Source: JACCZH01 sp963729445 (GTDB taxonomy: Bacteria; Chloroflexota; Chloroflexia; Thermomicrobiales; CFX8). From it: 64,000 nucleotides of DNA. The notes under the pieces are model-generated. The model searched no databases, was not told the DNA's origin, and was given only the letters and a program-made list of their open reading frames with translations. The stretch is taken from NCBI GenBank assembly GCA_963729445.1, contig CAVSNU010000005.1:620001-684000 (forward strand). The letters are read 5' to 3'. How positions within the stretch are numbered: the stretch's first letter is position 1; the number at the start of each line of letters is the position of its first letter. The position numbers were made by a program, and so were the translations under genes. This document shows positions 1-7,437 of the stretch, in pieces.

Positions 1-1
1 G

Positions 2-724
2 ATACGTCTCGTGTTGATCGACCACCATACCCTGTTGCGCCGCTGTCTGGCGGCTGCGTTTAACCGCCGGCGCGGGTTTCGGGTTGTCGGTGACGCCGCC
101 ACCGGCAGTGATGGGCTCAGTCTGGCTCGCTCGTGCCAGCCCGACATTATTGTGGTGGATCCGGACATGCCGGAAGGTGGCCCGCAGCTGATCGAGCTGT
201 TGTGTGAAGAAGTCCCCACTGCCTCAGTGATTGCCTTGACGTTATGTCACGAAGACATGGCCAAGCAGGCACTGCTGGCCGGGGCCCGCGGTTGTATCGA
301 GAAGACCTGTGAGCCGGATGACCTGATGCGCGCGGTCAAAGTGGTTCACGCTGGCGAGATGGTCATGGGCTCACCAATGATGGACACGATTCTTGAGAGC
401 TTGAACGGCGCTGAACCGGTTCCCCCGGTGACAAGCGTCCTGACCGAGCGCGAGCTCGAAGTGCTGCCGCTCGTCGTCGAGGGCCGGACCAACGCGGAGA
501 TTGCACGTGAGCTCTACATTACCGAGCACACGTCCAAAGGCCACGTGGCCAAGATTCTGAGCAAGCTCTCCCTCGACAACCGGGTTCAGCTCGCGGCATT
601 CGCCATTCAGCATGGCCTGGTCGCGTCGTCGGACTCGGACCTGACACCGTCGCCCGAACCCCCCGATCGGGTAGTGATACCCCACCGTTCGGGCCTCTCT
701 CGAAACGCCTCGAACGGTGTGTGA
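2..724 (+). CDS. NarL/LuxR-family response regulator, 5' end outside window
   Basis: Two-component response regulator that would bind DNA on phosphorylation by an unseen kinase. The reading frame is open to the window edge, and the first visible codons (IRLVLID) already belong to the first receiver strand, so the true start lies upstream. The receiver domain covers visible residues 1-115, with the phospho-acceptor Asp53 in VVDPDMPEGG and the conserved Lys in GCIEKT. A LuxR-type helix-turn-helix lies at about 145-205 (LTERELEVLPLVVEGRTN). One residue of the acidic pocket is changed: the family usually has VDDH or ADDH, here IDHH. Phosphorylation may therefore be weakened, which is an inference. 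A serine/proline-rich tail of about 30 residues follows the HTH. Confidence 0.9.
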   Translation: MRLVLIDHHTLLRRCLAAAFNRRRGFRVVGDAATGSDGLSLARSCQPDIIVVDPDMPEGGPQLIELLCEEVPTASVIALTLCHEDMAKQALLAGARGCIEKTCEPDDLMRAVKVVHAGEMVMGSPMMDTILESLNGAEPVPPVTSVLTERELEVLPLVVEGRTNAEIARELYITEHTSKGHVAKILSKLSLDNRVQLAAFAIQHGLVASSDSDLTPSPEPPDRVVIPHRSGLSRNASNGV

Positions 725-866
725 AGGAACACCCCGGAAGCGGGCTGGAATCCGGCAGATAAACGCATAGTATTTCTTCAGGCGTCGGTTGTCCCAATTG
801 AGTGTGGGACCAGGAGAAATGAAAGGGAGGTGCACGATAGCGACGCCTCGATACGAGGTAGCGTCA

Positions 867-929
867 CAGACGTGGCGTGCAGAAGTAAACCGGCGAGTTG
901 CTCGCCGGACGATTCGAGACGAACGTCTG
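867..929 (+). promoter_or_regulatory. possible structured 5' leader
   Basis: A 7-bp outer helix (867-873 with 923-929) encloses a perfect 8-bp hairpin with a 3-nt loop (890-897 with 901-908). The outer helix ends one base before the purine-rich ribosome binding site of the gene at 938. A weaker hairpin lies just upstream at about 842-866. This could modulate translation of the secreted acidic protein. I do not recognise a riboswitch consensus, and some pairing is expected by chance at this G+C content. Confidence 0.3.
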
Positions 930-937
930 GAGAAAAG

Positions 938-1516
938 ATGACCAAACTGCGTATATTCGCGCTGCTACCGGTGCTGATGTTTGCGATATTCGGGGCCAGT
1001 GGCGCGGCTTTCGCTCAGGAGAGTGAGAGCAGCGATGCACCCATCTCAGATCCTCCGGTAGAAGCGCCGGCGACTGACCCCGCTTCGGAAGCTGTCGAAG
1101 TTGGATTCTCCTTCACCGACATCACGGGCAACATCACGATTCTGAAGGACAACTTGATCTTCATCCTCAACCACCTGTCGGTCGGCGATCTGCCAACAGA
1201 CGTGCCGCCAGTTGAGACGCCTCCGGAGGTCGTGCCACCGGTCGAGGCCCCGCCAGCGACACCGCCGGCTGATGATGGCTCGGAAGGCGTCGACGACGGC
1301 ACTGGAGCAGAAGACGGTGCTGAGGATGCCGAAGATGGCGCCGAGGACGTAGACGGCGGCGCCGAGGATGGTGCTGAAGACGTCGATGATGGCACCGAGG
1401 CAGAAGACGGCGCCGAGGGCGTTGACGAGGGCACTGAGACCGAGGATGGTGCCGAAGATGCAGCCCCGGACGCAGGCGATGACACCACTGCCGCTCCTGA
1501 GTCGACCGTCGAGTAG
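938..1516 (+). CDS. secreted acidic repeat protein
   Basis: Unknown exported protein of 192 residues. It starts with a Sec signal peptide (MTKLRIFALLPVLMF...), probably cut after AFA at about residue 26. A neutral segment of about 60 residues follows (the VGFSFTDITGNITILKDN region). Next comes a proline/valine stretch (VPPVETPPEVVPPVEAPP), and then an extremely acidic tail of about 80 residues built on degenerate EDGAED/DDGTEAEDG units. I chose ATG 938 because GGAGAA lies 4-5 bases upstream and the signal peptide starts there; the upstream in-frame ATG at 830 adds a non-hydrophobic leader. Acidic low-complexity tails can bind divalent cations or act as extended cell-surface linkers, but no function can be assigned. 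Confidence 0.7.
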   Translation: MTKLRIFALLPVLMFAIFGASGAAFAQESESSDAPISDPPVEAPATDPASEAVEVGFSFTDITGNITILKDNLIFILNHLSVGDLPTDVPPVETPPEVVPPVEAPPATPPADDGSEGVDDGTGAEDGAEDAEDGAEDVDGGAEDGAEDVDDGTEAEDGAEGVDEGTETEDGAEDAAPDAGDDTTAAPESTVE

Positions 1517-1614
1517 GACTCGAAGCTGACATCGTCGCTCCAGACGAGTGGCGAGCAGCGCTCGATCTTCGACCGCAACGGGCGCGATGATCGACGCAAG
1601 ACATGAGATAGAGA

Positions 1615-1644
1615 GACCCCGGAGTGGCAGGCCACTCCGGGGTC
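1615..1644. terminator. strong palindrome, likely terminator
   Basis: Perfect 14-bp stem with a 2-nt centre (GACCCCGGAGTGGC and its complement) about 100 bases after the stop of the acidic protein gene. No clear U-tract follows. It is one of two palindromes between convergent genes. Confidence 0.6.
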
Positions 1645-1661
1645 GCATTGTCGCAAGCCAA

Positions 1662-1695
1662 AGAAGCCTTCCCGAATGCATTCGGGAAGGCTTCT
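1662..1695. terminator. 34-bp perfect palindrome, likely bidirectional terminator
   Basis: A perfect palindrome centred at 1678/1679. On the minus strand the stem is followed by TTTGG, so it best serves the convergent recombination gene ending at 1725. The folded RNA would form a stem of about 15 bp. Confidence 0.6.
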
Positions 1696-1724
1696 GCTGG
1701 GATAGGGAGGGTAGAGGGTAAGAA

Positions 1725-2402
1725 CTAGTTGGTAAACCCTGCGAGGGCCTGCTCGTCCTTGATTGCCTGCAGAGCCTCGATCAACGCGCTCGCCTCGGAC
1801 TTCGTGAGCTCGCTTAGTCCATGGCCGTAGCGCTTGACCACGGTCTGGTCGAGACCTGCCTGGTCCATGCCGGCATCGCGGGCCAGCGACTCGATGTAGC
1901 GGCGCTGGTTGGCCGTCATCGGGTTGCCGGGCTCGGAGTTCGTGGCCGGCTTCTCGCTCTTCTCACTCTTCTCGCTCGTCTGACGTGCTTGTCGTGGCTC
2001 TTGTCGTGGTTCGACCGGCGCGTCTGTGATGATGTCGTCGAAATCCTCGCAGAACTGGGTGCCAAATCCAAGCAGCGCCAGAGCGCGGCCGATTGAGCGT
2101 GTCTCTGCCTTCTCAAGCCAGTCGCCCCAGTCTTCGGTGCCGCACTGGCCAAAACCTGTCGAAGTCACCCCATTCTGTAGCGTGACGGTGGCCTTCACGA
2201 CCGCCGGGGAGACGCCTGGGGTAGACAACAGCTCAGTCTGGATCGAGCCGTCTGGATGCTCCTCCCGGAACCAGACCAGACGCCACTTGACGTCCAGATA
2301 GTCGTTGGAAACCTTCTTGAAGCTGCCATCTGGCTGGCGCTGGCGGCGCTCAATCTGGCGCAGATGGTCGCTCGGGTTGAACCGCGTCGTCTTGCCGCTC
2401 AT
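1725..2402 (-). CDS. Rad52/ERF/DdrA-like single-strand annealing protein
   Basis: Probable DNA-repair or recombination protein of about 225 residues. The N-terminal 120 residues have the pattern of ERF/Rad52-like annealing proteins: DVKWRLVWFREEHPDG near residue 36, then EKAETRSIGRALALLGFGT near 96-115. A charged linker (PRQEPRQARQTSEKSEKSEKP) leads to a C-terminal helical module (MTANQRRYIESLARDAG...LSELTKSEASALIEAL) common in phage and bacterial single-strand DNA proteins. Three consecutive ATGs occur at 2408, 2405 and 2402. GAGAAGG at 2409-2415 touches the first and is spaced 6 bases from the third, so I use 2402. A GAAC-N4-GTTC box upstream suggests SOS control. The assignment rests on motif recognition only. 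Confidence 0.7.
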   Translation of the reverse strand: MSGKTTRFNPSDHLRQIERRQRQPDGSFKKVSNDYLDVKWRLVWFREEHPDGSIQTELLSTPGVSPAVVKATVTLQNGVTSTGFGQCGTEDWGDWLEKAETRSIGRALALLGFGTQFCEDFDDIITDAPVEPRQEPRQARQTSEKSEKSEKPATNSEPGNPMTANQRRYIESLARDAGMDQAGLDQTVVKRYGHGLSELTKSEASALIEALQAIKDEQALAGFTN

Positions 2403-2408
2403 CATCAT

Positions 2409-2748
2409 CCTTCTCTCACTAAAAGCTACTCATCGCTACGCTGAACGGCAGTCAGCAGAACGTTTGTTCTAGACATATTCTACTGCATTATCCGCAGCAA
2501 TGCACGTGTTTTTGAAGATTCGTTGACAGAACGGCACTGGATTCCGGGGTGAAGAGCGGAGGGCGATATGTCGAGTACCTCTGGAGTTGATGACCGTGGT
2601 GGCGGGAGATTCGGCGACGTTTTGCCTGTCATCCCTGGTCGGTGATCGGGCTCGGGATGACGGGCGGCGGCTGCTCTTCAGGGCCCGTCCGGTGACGAAG
2701 CTGGTTGAGGGCCAACATGCCTGCGCAGCCGCTCGTTCAGCGTTACGA
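2409..2748. other. 340-bp intergenic region
   Basis: Contains the LexA-type box at 2457-2470 and presumably the minus-strand promoter of the recombination gene. The rest (2480-2748) shows no open frame with coding character, no clear hairpin and no repeat. Confidence 0.5.
2457..2470 (-). promoter_or_regulatory. candidate LexA/SOS box
   Basis: The sequence AGAAC-GTTT-GTTCT is a perfect inverted repeat of the GAAC-N4-GTTC type bound by LexA in Gram-positive and related bacteria. It lies about 50 bases upstream of the start of the Rad52/ERF-like gene, a typical SOS target class. LexA specificity in this lineage is not known from the sequence. Confidence 0.5.
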
Positions 2749-3285
2749 TCAGGGCTCTGTGCCGCCACCCCAATGGTAGGAGTCGTTGGGTTCACGGAGC
2801 GCTATTGGCTTGCCCAGAACCTCGTTCATGATGAAGGCCCTGCGCAGGGCGCCACGCGTATGCAGCAGTTCGTAGATCTCGCCGCGCCGCGGTACGCCGA
2901 TGTCGTAGGCATGATCCTCTCGGCGAGCGTTAGAGCTGTCGCTGCTTGACATTGGGCGTCGCTCGGTATGGTCCGTTGCCTGCTGCTCGTTGACGTCTAG
3001 TCGATGGATCGTTTCAAGAGCATGTTGGGCGGCGGCATCCGTCTCTGCGAGGCTATCTTCGATGCCCCGCTCATACTCTCTCGGCCGCTCGGCTTCTACC
3101 TGAAATTCTCGCGGTCGCTCAGGTGTGCTCTGGAACTCCCGCGGCCGCTGTGGTTCCCGTCGCCGATCTCTGGGTCGTGCGGGCGCTGGTTGTTCCTGTT
3201 CCCTGGTGCTGGAGTCAGTCGCGATTCGACGGGTGAGGACTCGCTCCGCCGCTTTGCGTAATGCATCCTGGTCGTGTGCCTGCAT
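2749..3285 (-). CDS. hypothetical protein with RPREFQ repeats
   Basis: Unknown 178-residue cytoplasmic protein with no membrane segment. Residues 35-75 are a low-complexity Arg/Pro/Glu stretch with three copies of the unit RPREFQ or RPREYE (PQRPREFQ, PERPREFQ, AERPREYE). The C-terminal 50 residues look folded and conserved in style (RRGEIYELLHTRGALRRAFIMNEVLGKPIALR). The gene follows floA by 76 bases on the same strand, so it is probably the third gene of the nfeD-floA operon. It does not resemble the usual third partner YqfB, and the operon link is an inference from spacing. Confidence 0.6.
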   Translation of the reverse strand: MQAHDQDALRKAAERVLTRRIATDSSTREQEQPAPARPRDRRREPQRPREFQSTPERPREFQVEAERPREYERGIEDSLAETDAAAQHALETIHRLDVNEQQATDHTERRPMSSSDSSNARREDHAYDIGVPRRGEIYELLHTRGALRRAFIMNEVLGKPIALREPNDSYHWGGGTEP

Positions 3286-3361
3286 CTCAAGATCCTATCT
3301 GACCCGGTGTGGGGTACGCCAGGTCTCGGCACGCTCCGAGACCTGGATGTTCGACGCTGTC

Positions 3362-4321
3362 CTAAATAGTGCGGTCGGGCCCATCGTCAGAGAGAGACTC
3401 GCGCATGTCGGTGTCGGCCTGAATGTTGCGCATGCGGTAATAATCCATGATCCCGAGGTTGCCGGAGCGGAACGCTTCAGCGATTGCGCGCGGCACTTCG
3501 GCTTCGGCCTCAACCAGCCGGGCACGCATCTCCTGTTCCTCGGCGACTGCCATGGCGCGGCGCTTCTCTGCCTCGGCCTGGGCGATCTTCTTGTTCGCTT
3601 CAGCCTGGTCTGTCTGGAGCTCGGCACCGATGTTGCGTCCGATATCAACATCCGCGATGTCGATCGAGAGGATCTCGTAGGCCGTTCCGGAGTCGAGTCC
3701 ACGTTGCAGCACGGTACGGGAAATAGCGTCCGGATTCTCAAGCACGGCTTTGTGGTCATCGGCGGAGCCGATCGAGGACACGGTGCCCTCACCAACCCGC
3801 GCAATGATCGTTTCCTCACCAGCGCCGCCAACCAACCGGTCGATGTTGGCCCGCACGGTCACGCGCGCCACCGCGATGAGCTGGATACCGTCTTTGGCCA
3901 CGGCCGACACCCGCGGCGTCTGGATCACTTTGGGGTTGACGCTCACCTGTACCGCTTCGAGCACATCCCGCCCTGCCAGATCGATCGCGGTGGCGCGCCG
4001 CCACGGCAGATCGATGTTGGCCCGGTCGGCTGAGATGAGCGCCTGGACGACCCGCCCGACATTTCCACCGGCGAGGTAATGCGCTTCCATCTGTCCAACG
4101 TCCAGCTTCAGATCGGCCTTTGTGGCGCTGATGAACGGGCGGACGATGTCACCTGGCGGAACCTTCCGCAGGCGCATCCCGATCAGGGTACCGATGCTCA
4201 CTTTGACACCCGAGAAAATCGCCGTGATCCATAGACCAACCGGCACAAAATACAAAAAGAACGCAATGAGGAGCAGCGCGCCGGCTGCCGCAATGATCAG
4301 TGTTAAGCCGATTTCGTCCAT
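3362..4321 (-). CDS. floA: flotillin-like protein FloA
   Basis: Membrane scaffold protein of functional membrane microdomains, 319 residues, close to the family norm of about 330. An N-terminal hydrophobic hairpin (about residues 7-45, LTLIIAAAGALLLIAFFLYF) anchors it. It is followed by the SPFH-like core (MRLRKVPPGDIVRPFISATK...IDLPWRRATAIDLAGRDVLEA...) and a C-terminal Glu/Ala-rich coiled coil (QAEANKKIAQAEAEKRRAM) near 235-285. It lies 69 bases downstream of the NfeD-type protease on the same strand. NfeD-FloA pairing is a known arrangement (B. subtilis yqeZ-yqfA), in which FloA oligomers organise envelope and stress functions. Confidence 0.93.
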   Translation of the reverse strand: MDEIGLTLIIAAAGALLLIAFFLYFVPVGLWITAIFSGVKVSIGTLIGMRLRKVPPGDIVRPFISATKADLKLDVGQMEAHYLAGGNVGRVVQALISADRANIDLPWRRATAIDLAGRDVLEAVQVSVNPKVIQTPRVSAVAKDGIQLIAVARVTVRANIDRLVGGAGEETIIARVGEGTVSSIGSADDHKAVLENPDAISRTVLQRGLDSGTAYEILSIDIADVDIGRNIGAELQTDQAEANKKIAQAEAEKRRAMAVAEEQEMRARLVEAEAEVPRAIAEAFRSGNLGIMDYYRMRNIQADTDMRESLSDDGPDRTI

Positions 4322-4390
4322 GTCGTCTCCCTTGGTTTCGCGACCGTCTCATTTCGGAGTGTGTTGTATCTGCCCGAGTGTTCTCCCGTC

Positions 4391-5881
4391 CTAGTCGTTT
4401 GATGTCACGCGGCGGACCACCCGCCGGTAGCGTTCGTCGATCGTTACGACAATCGGTTCGCCGGCCACAATGTAGTCGCCTTCCGTCACAACATCGACTC
4501 TCTGGCCCTCGATGGTCGCGACGCCGCCGGGGCGGAGATCAGAGAGCGCGGTACCACGCAGGCCAACGAGCGAGGGCTGCTCCTCGTCCCTCTCCAGATT
4601 TCGCACGCGCATTGAGTCTGCGAACGACGGTTGCGCTGACGCATTGGCTGGAGAGGGCTGCTCGGACGCTCTGAAGAGCCGTTGGATACCACGCTCGCGT
4701 CGTTCCGGGCGAGCAGACGGCACGTTGACCTGTGCGTCGAGGACAAGGCTGCGGAAACGAGTCGCTCTCGGTAAAAAGAAGAGAAAAACGAGGGTGCCGG
4801 CCACGATCATGACGAACCCAGCGGCGACCGTGGCGAGTGCCCGGTTGACGTCATCCTCGGTAACGATCTCGCCTCCCTGGACGGAGAGGTAGAAGCCAAA
4901 CAGCAAGCTGGCCGCCCCCAGGATGCCGGGAACTCCAAAACCAGGAATGACAAACACTTCCACCCCGATCAGGAGCAACCCGATGATGACGAGGGCAACC
5001 CCTTCCCACCCGGCGAGCCCGGCCAGAAAGTGGCCCCAGAAGAAGATGCCGAGCATCAATGCCCCGACGGCGGCCAGCGCACCGAGCCCGCCGGTGAAGA
5101 CGTCGGCCAGGATCAGCAGGAAGCCGACCGAGAAGAGCAGGGACGCGAGTATCGGGTTGGTCAGGAAGCGCACGACCTCTTCAGCGAGCCCAGGGGAGGT
5201 CTCGTGGAGGGCTGCCTCCGCCAGTCCCAGCTCTTGCAGGAGCTCCTGCCGGTTGGCGACGACGCCGTCTGCATAGCCCCATTCCTGGGCCTCGGTTGTC
5301 GTGAGCGTCAGCAGGCGTCCTGGTTCGATGAGCTCTTCCACTCCAACCGCTGGGTCGACCATCGCCTCGGCAACTTGTGGGTTACGCCCGCGCTGTTCCG
5401 CAGTCGCTCTGAAGGTGGAGCGCACAGCCGAAACGGTTTTCTCGTCCGCGGTTTCACCTGTGCCGGTGATCGGGGTTGCGGCGCCAATCACCCCGCCGGG
5501 CACAATGTAGATCTCCTCAGCGGCGATGGCGATTAATGCGCCTGCGGAGAACGCTTCGCGATTCACGAACGCGATCGTGCGGATATCGGCGCCGAGCAGG
5601 GCGCTGCGCATCTGCAGCGCGGCGTCAAGCCGGCCGCCAGGCGTGTTGATCTCCAGGATGACTGCTGAAGCGTTTGCCTCGCTGGCGTCGTCCAGAACGC
5701 GCGATAGATAGGGTGCGAGTCCGAGGTCGATGGTCCCGCTGATATCGGCGATGTAGACGGTGTCGTTCCCGGACTGGGCATGGACGGTATTCGGGGCCGC
5801 GGCGCCGAGCATCCCGGCGACGAGCAAGATGAACCCGATGAGCCTGGCTATCACCCTGCCCCGGTATCCGCTGGAGGTCAT
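4391..5881 (-). CDS. nfeD: NfeD-type membrane-bound serine protease (ClpP-like)
   Basis: Membrane protease of 496 residues. It has a signal peptide (about 1-35), then an extracytoplasmic ClpP-like domain (about 40-220) with LEINTPGGRLDAAL and the nucleophile Ser112 in FSAGALIA. Lys148 is a candidate general base, because this family uses a Ser-Lys dyad. Four to five membrane helices (about 235-370) follow, then a C-terminal NfeD OB-fold domain (about 430-495; GLRGTALSDLRPGGVATIEG). Long-form NfeD proteins act with stomatin or flotillin partners, here FloA immediately downstream. The start ATG gives a proper signal peptide. Confidence 0.92.
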   Translation of the reverse strand: MTSSGYRGRVIARLIGFILLVAGMLGAAAPNTVHAQSGNDTVYIADISGTIDLGLAPYLSRVLDDASEANASAVILEINTPGGRLDAALQMRSALLGADIRTIAFVNREAFSAGALIAIAAEEIYIVPGGVIGAATPITGTGETADEKTVSAVRSTFRATAEQRGRNPQVAEAMVDPAVGVEELIEPGRLLTLTTTEAQEWGYADGVVANRQELLQELGLAEAALHETSPGLAEEVVRFLTNPILASLLFSVGFLLILADVFTGGLGALAAVGALMLGIFFWGHFLAGLAGWEGVALVIIGLLLIGVEVFVIPGFGVPGILGAASLLFGFYLSVQGGEIVTEDDVNRALATVAAGFVMIVAGTLVFLFFLPRATRFRSLVLDAQVNVPSARPERRERGIQRLFRASEQPSPANASAQPSFADSMRVRNLERDEEQPSLVGLRGTALSDLRPGGVATIEGQRVDVVTEGDYIVAGEPIVVTIDERYRRVVRRVTSND

Positions 5882-6043
5882 CTGGACGAGCCTGCCTTCT
5901 AGAGTCCGTTGCCGATCGTTGAAGCATGGGCTGAGGCAGTGATGAGCGTACCGATCGTGCTGGATGATCTCCGGCTACCCGGACGCTGAGGAACTGTCCA
6001 CTGCGCGTGACGTGGAAGAATATTTGTTCGAGTGAATTCTACA

Positions 6044-6572
6044 CTACATTCGGGGCTCTGGCACCCTCTTGGCGCCAGGCTGCGTTACGTGTTGCTCCTC
6101 GATACGGCGTCCGATTCGGCTGGCCATGCCGGCTAACTCCTCTTCTAATATATCCAGAACGCCATTTTCAAGCAAAACGGCCTGGAATTGTTGTTGCTCG
6201 TACGGAACGCCCGGTGGCAGCGGGGCGATATGCCAGTGGACGTGGCTGTTTGCCTGTTGGCTTCCAAAGGAGAAGATGTAGACCCGCTCGGTGGGAACTT
6301 CCTGGCGCACAGCCTCAGCCACCTGGTAGATCAGTTGTTGCAGGTCGAGGTACTCCTCCAAGGTGAAGTCGCTCGTCACCTGCTCGAGGTGCTCGCGAGG
6401 TGCGACCAGAACGTAGCCACGGAGCATCGGATATTTGTTTAGGAATACGATCGCCCGATCGTTCTCGAAGATAACGTGGTGCGGGTAGTCCGGGTTGCGA
6501 GCGACGATCTCACAGAGGAAGCACGGCCCGGTGCGGGTCTGCTTGACGTAGCCGTCGAAGTCGATAGGCCAT
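6044..6572 (-). CDS. HIT-family hydrolase with a frame break near its start
   Basis: Histidine-triad nucleotide hydrolase or transferase. The HIT motif HVHWHIAPLP lies near the C-terminus, and an upstream CFLCEIVARNP zinc-type motif shows that the domain begins well before the ATG at 6427. The frame carrying that N-terminal part (...DFDGYVKQTRTGPCFLCEIV...) has no ATG, GTG or TTG before its upstream stop. An ATG at 6572, 7-8 bases after AGGGGGG, would enter this frame if one C of the GGCC at about 6567-6570 were removed, giving MAIDFDGYVKQ. I therefore annotate 6572 as the start with a probable one-base error or real frameshift. Translation from 6427 alone would lack the zinc-binding Cys pair. 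It overlaps nothing but sits 13 bp from the unknown gene ending at 6586. Confidence 0.75.
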
Positions 6573-6585
6573 GCGCTGCACCCCC

Positions 6586-6876
6586 CTAACCACTTTCCCG
6601 AAGGTCGCTCAACAGGGGCCGATTCTTCTCCACCAACGCCAGCAATTCCTGGTACTGCGCGAACTGCCTCGCTGTCATCGCACCATCCTTGGCGTATTGG
6701 TGGAGGACTGACAGAAGTTGCTCTTCAACAGACCACTCTTCAATATAGGCAATCTGAACGCCAATATCCCAGTCGTCAATCTCCGTGACGGCGACAGGTA
6801 AATGCTGCCATGCATTCAGAAGATGAGATAGAACAGTGTCAATATGCTGTTGAATCGAGGAGGCTACCTGAGCCAT
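6586..6876 (-). CDS. small unknown protein, overlaps the gene before it
   Basis: 96-residue soluble protein, acidic and probably all-helical (HIDTVLSHLLNAWQHLPVAV; MTARQFAQYQELLALVEKNRP). I recognise no family. Its start lies 13 bp inside the end of the 175-residue gene upstream (6864-6876), so the two are almost certainly translationally coupled. Small size, acidity and tight coupling to a putative nuclease suggest an immunity or antitoxin role, which is inference only. The base composition of the pair is more A+T-rich than its neighbours. Confidence 0.6.
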   Translation of the reverse strand: MAQVASSIQQHIDTVLSHLLNAWQHLPVAVTEIDDWDIGVQIAYIEEWSVEEQLLSVLHQYAKDGAMTARQFAQYQELLALVEKNRPLLSDLRESG

Positions 6877-7391
6877 AGGGCGTCTCCCGGGATTGAGATT
6901 TCTTGGACTGTACTCGCTTGGTAGGCGGTAATAATGCTACCACGGTCTACTGAATACACGATGTAGAGCAGCGACAATGCATTACGCCCTCGACGGTGTT
7001 CCGGAGTAACATTTTCGCTCAAGACACCCGCGATGTACCCACCGCGTCTTTGGTATAGCACAAGCCTAGTCGAGTCATGACCGAGAGCGGACCTGATATC
7101 GGTCAAGAACTGCTTTGATGTTGTTCCAGGCGCCCACTGCCCGTTAACAAAAATTCTCTTTAGCAAGTGGGCGGTGAGCGAGTCTGTCGTTGTCCCAACC
7201 GTCTGACCGAGATACATTCGCCCCTGATGTTCATCCGGTACGCGCATGAGTTGGTTACTAAAAGGCGCGCTCGCGACGCAATTGATAATGCGCTCTATTT
7301 CCTCACTGGTCGCAATCCGCTTCGCCTGGATAATTTCGCCGATAAGAAGATGAACCAACTCCCGTTCTTCGAGATTGCAGAACTGGCTCAT
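6864..7391 (-). CDS. unknown protein, possible BECR-fold nuclease
   Basis: 175-residue soluble protein. The N-terminal 60 residues are helical. The C-terminal half has alternating beta segments: TRLVLYQRRGGYIAG, then LSLLYIVYSVDRGSIITAYQ, ending in ALWLR. The VVYS-D-G-IITAYQ ending resembles the last strands of Barnase/EndoU/colicin/RelE (BECR) RNases, with a candidate His in ALGHDS and Arg residues in RRGG. This is pattern resemblance, not a verified family match. It overlaps the 96-residue partner and follows the molybdopterin oxidoreductase by 46 bases, between it and the HIT gene, as if inserted in an older operon. Confidence 0.6.
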   Translation of the reverse strand: MSQFCNLEERELVHLLIGEIIQAKRIATSEEIERIINCVASAPFSNQLMRVPDEHQGRMYLGQTVGTTTDSLTAHLLKRIFVNGQWAPGTTSKQFLTDIRSALGHDSTRLVLYQRRGGYIAGVLSENVTPEHRRGRNALSLLYIVYSVDRGSIITAYQASTVQEISIPGDALWLR

Positions 7392-7437
7392 GTGAGCGGA
7401 TTATTCCACCAGGCACATGATCGATTGATCCACTTCA

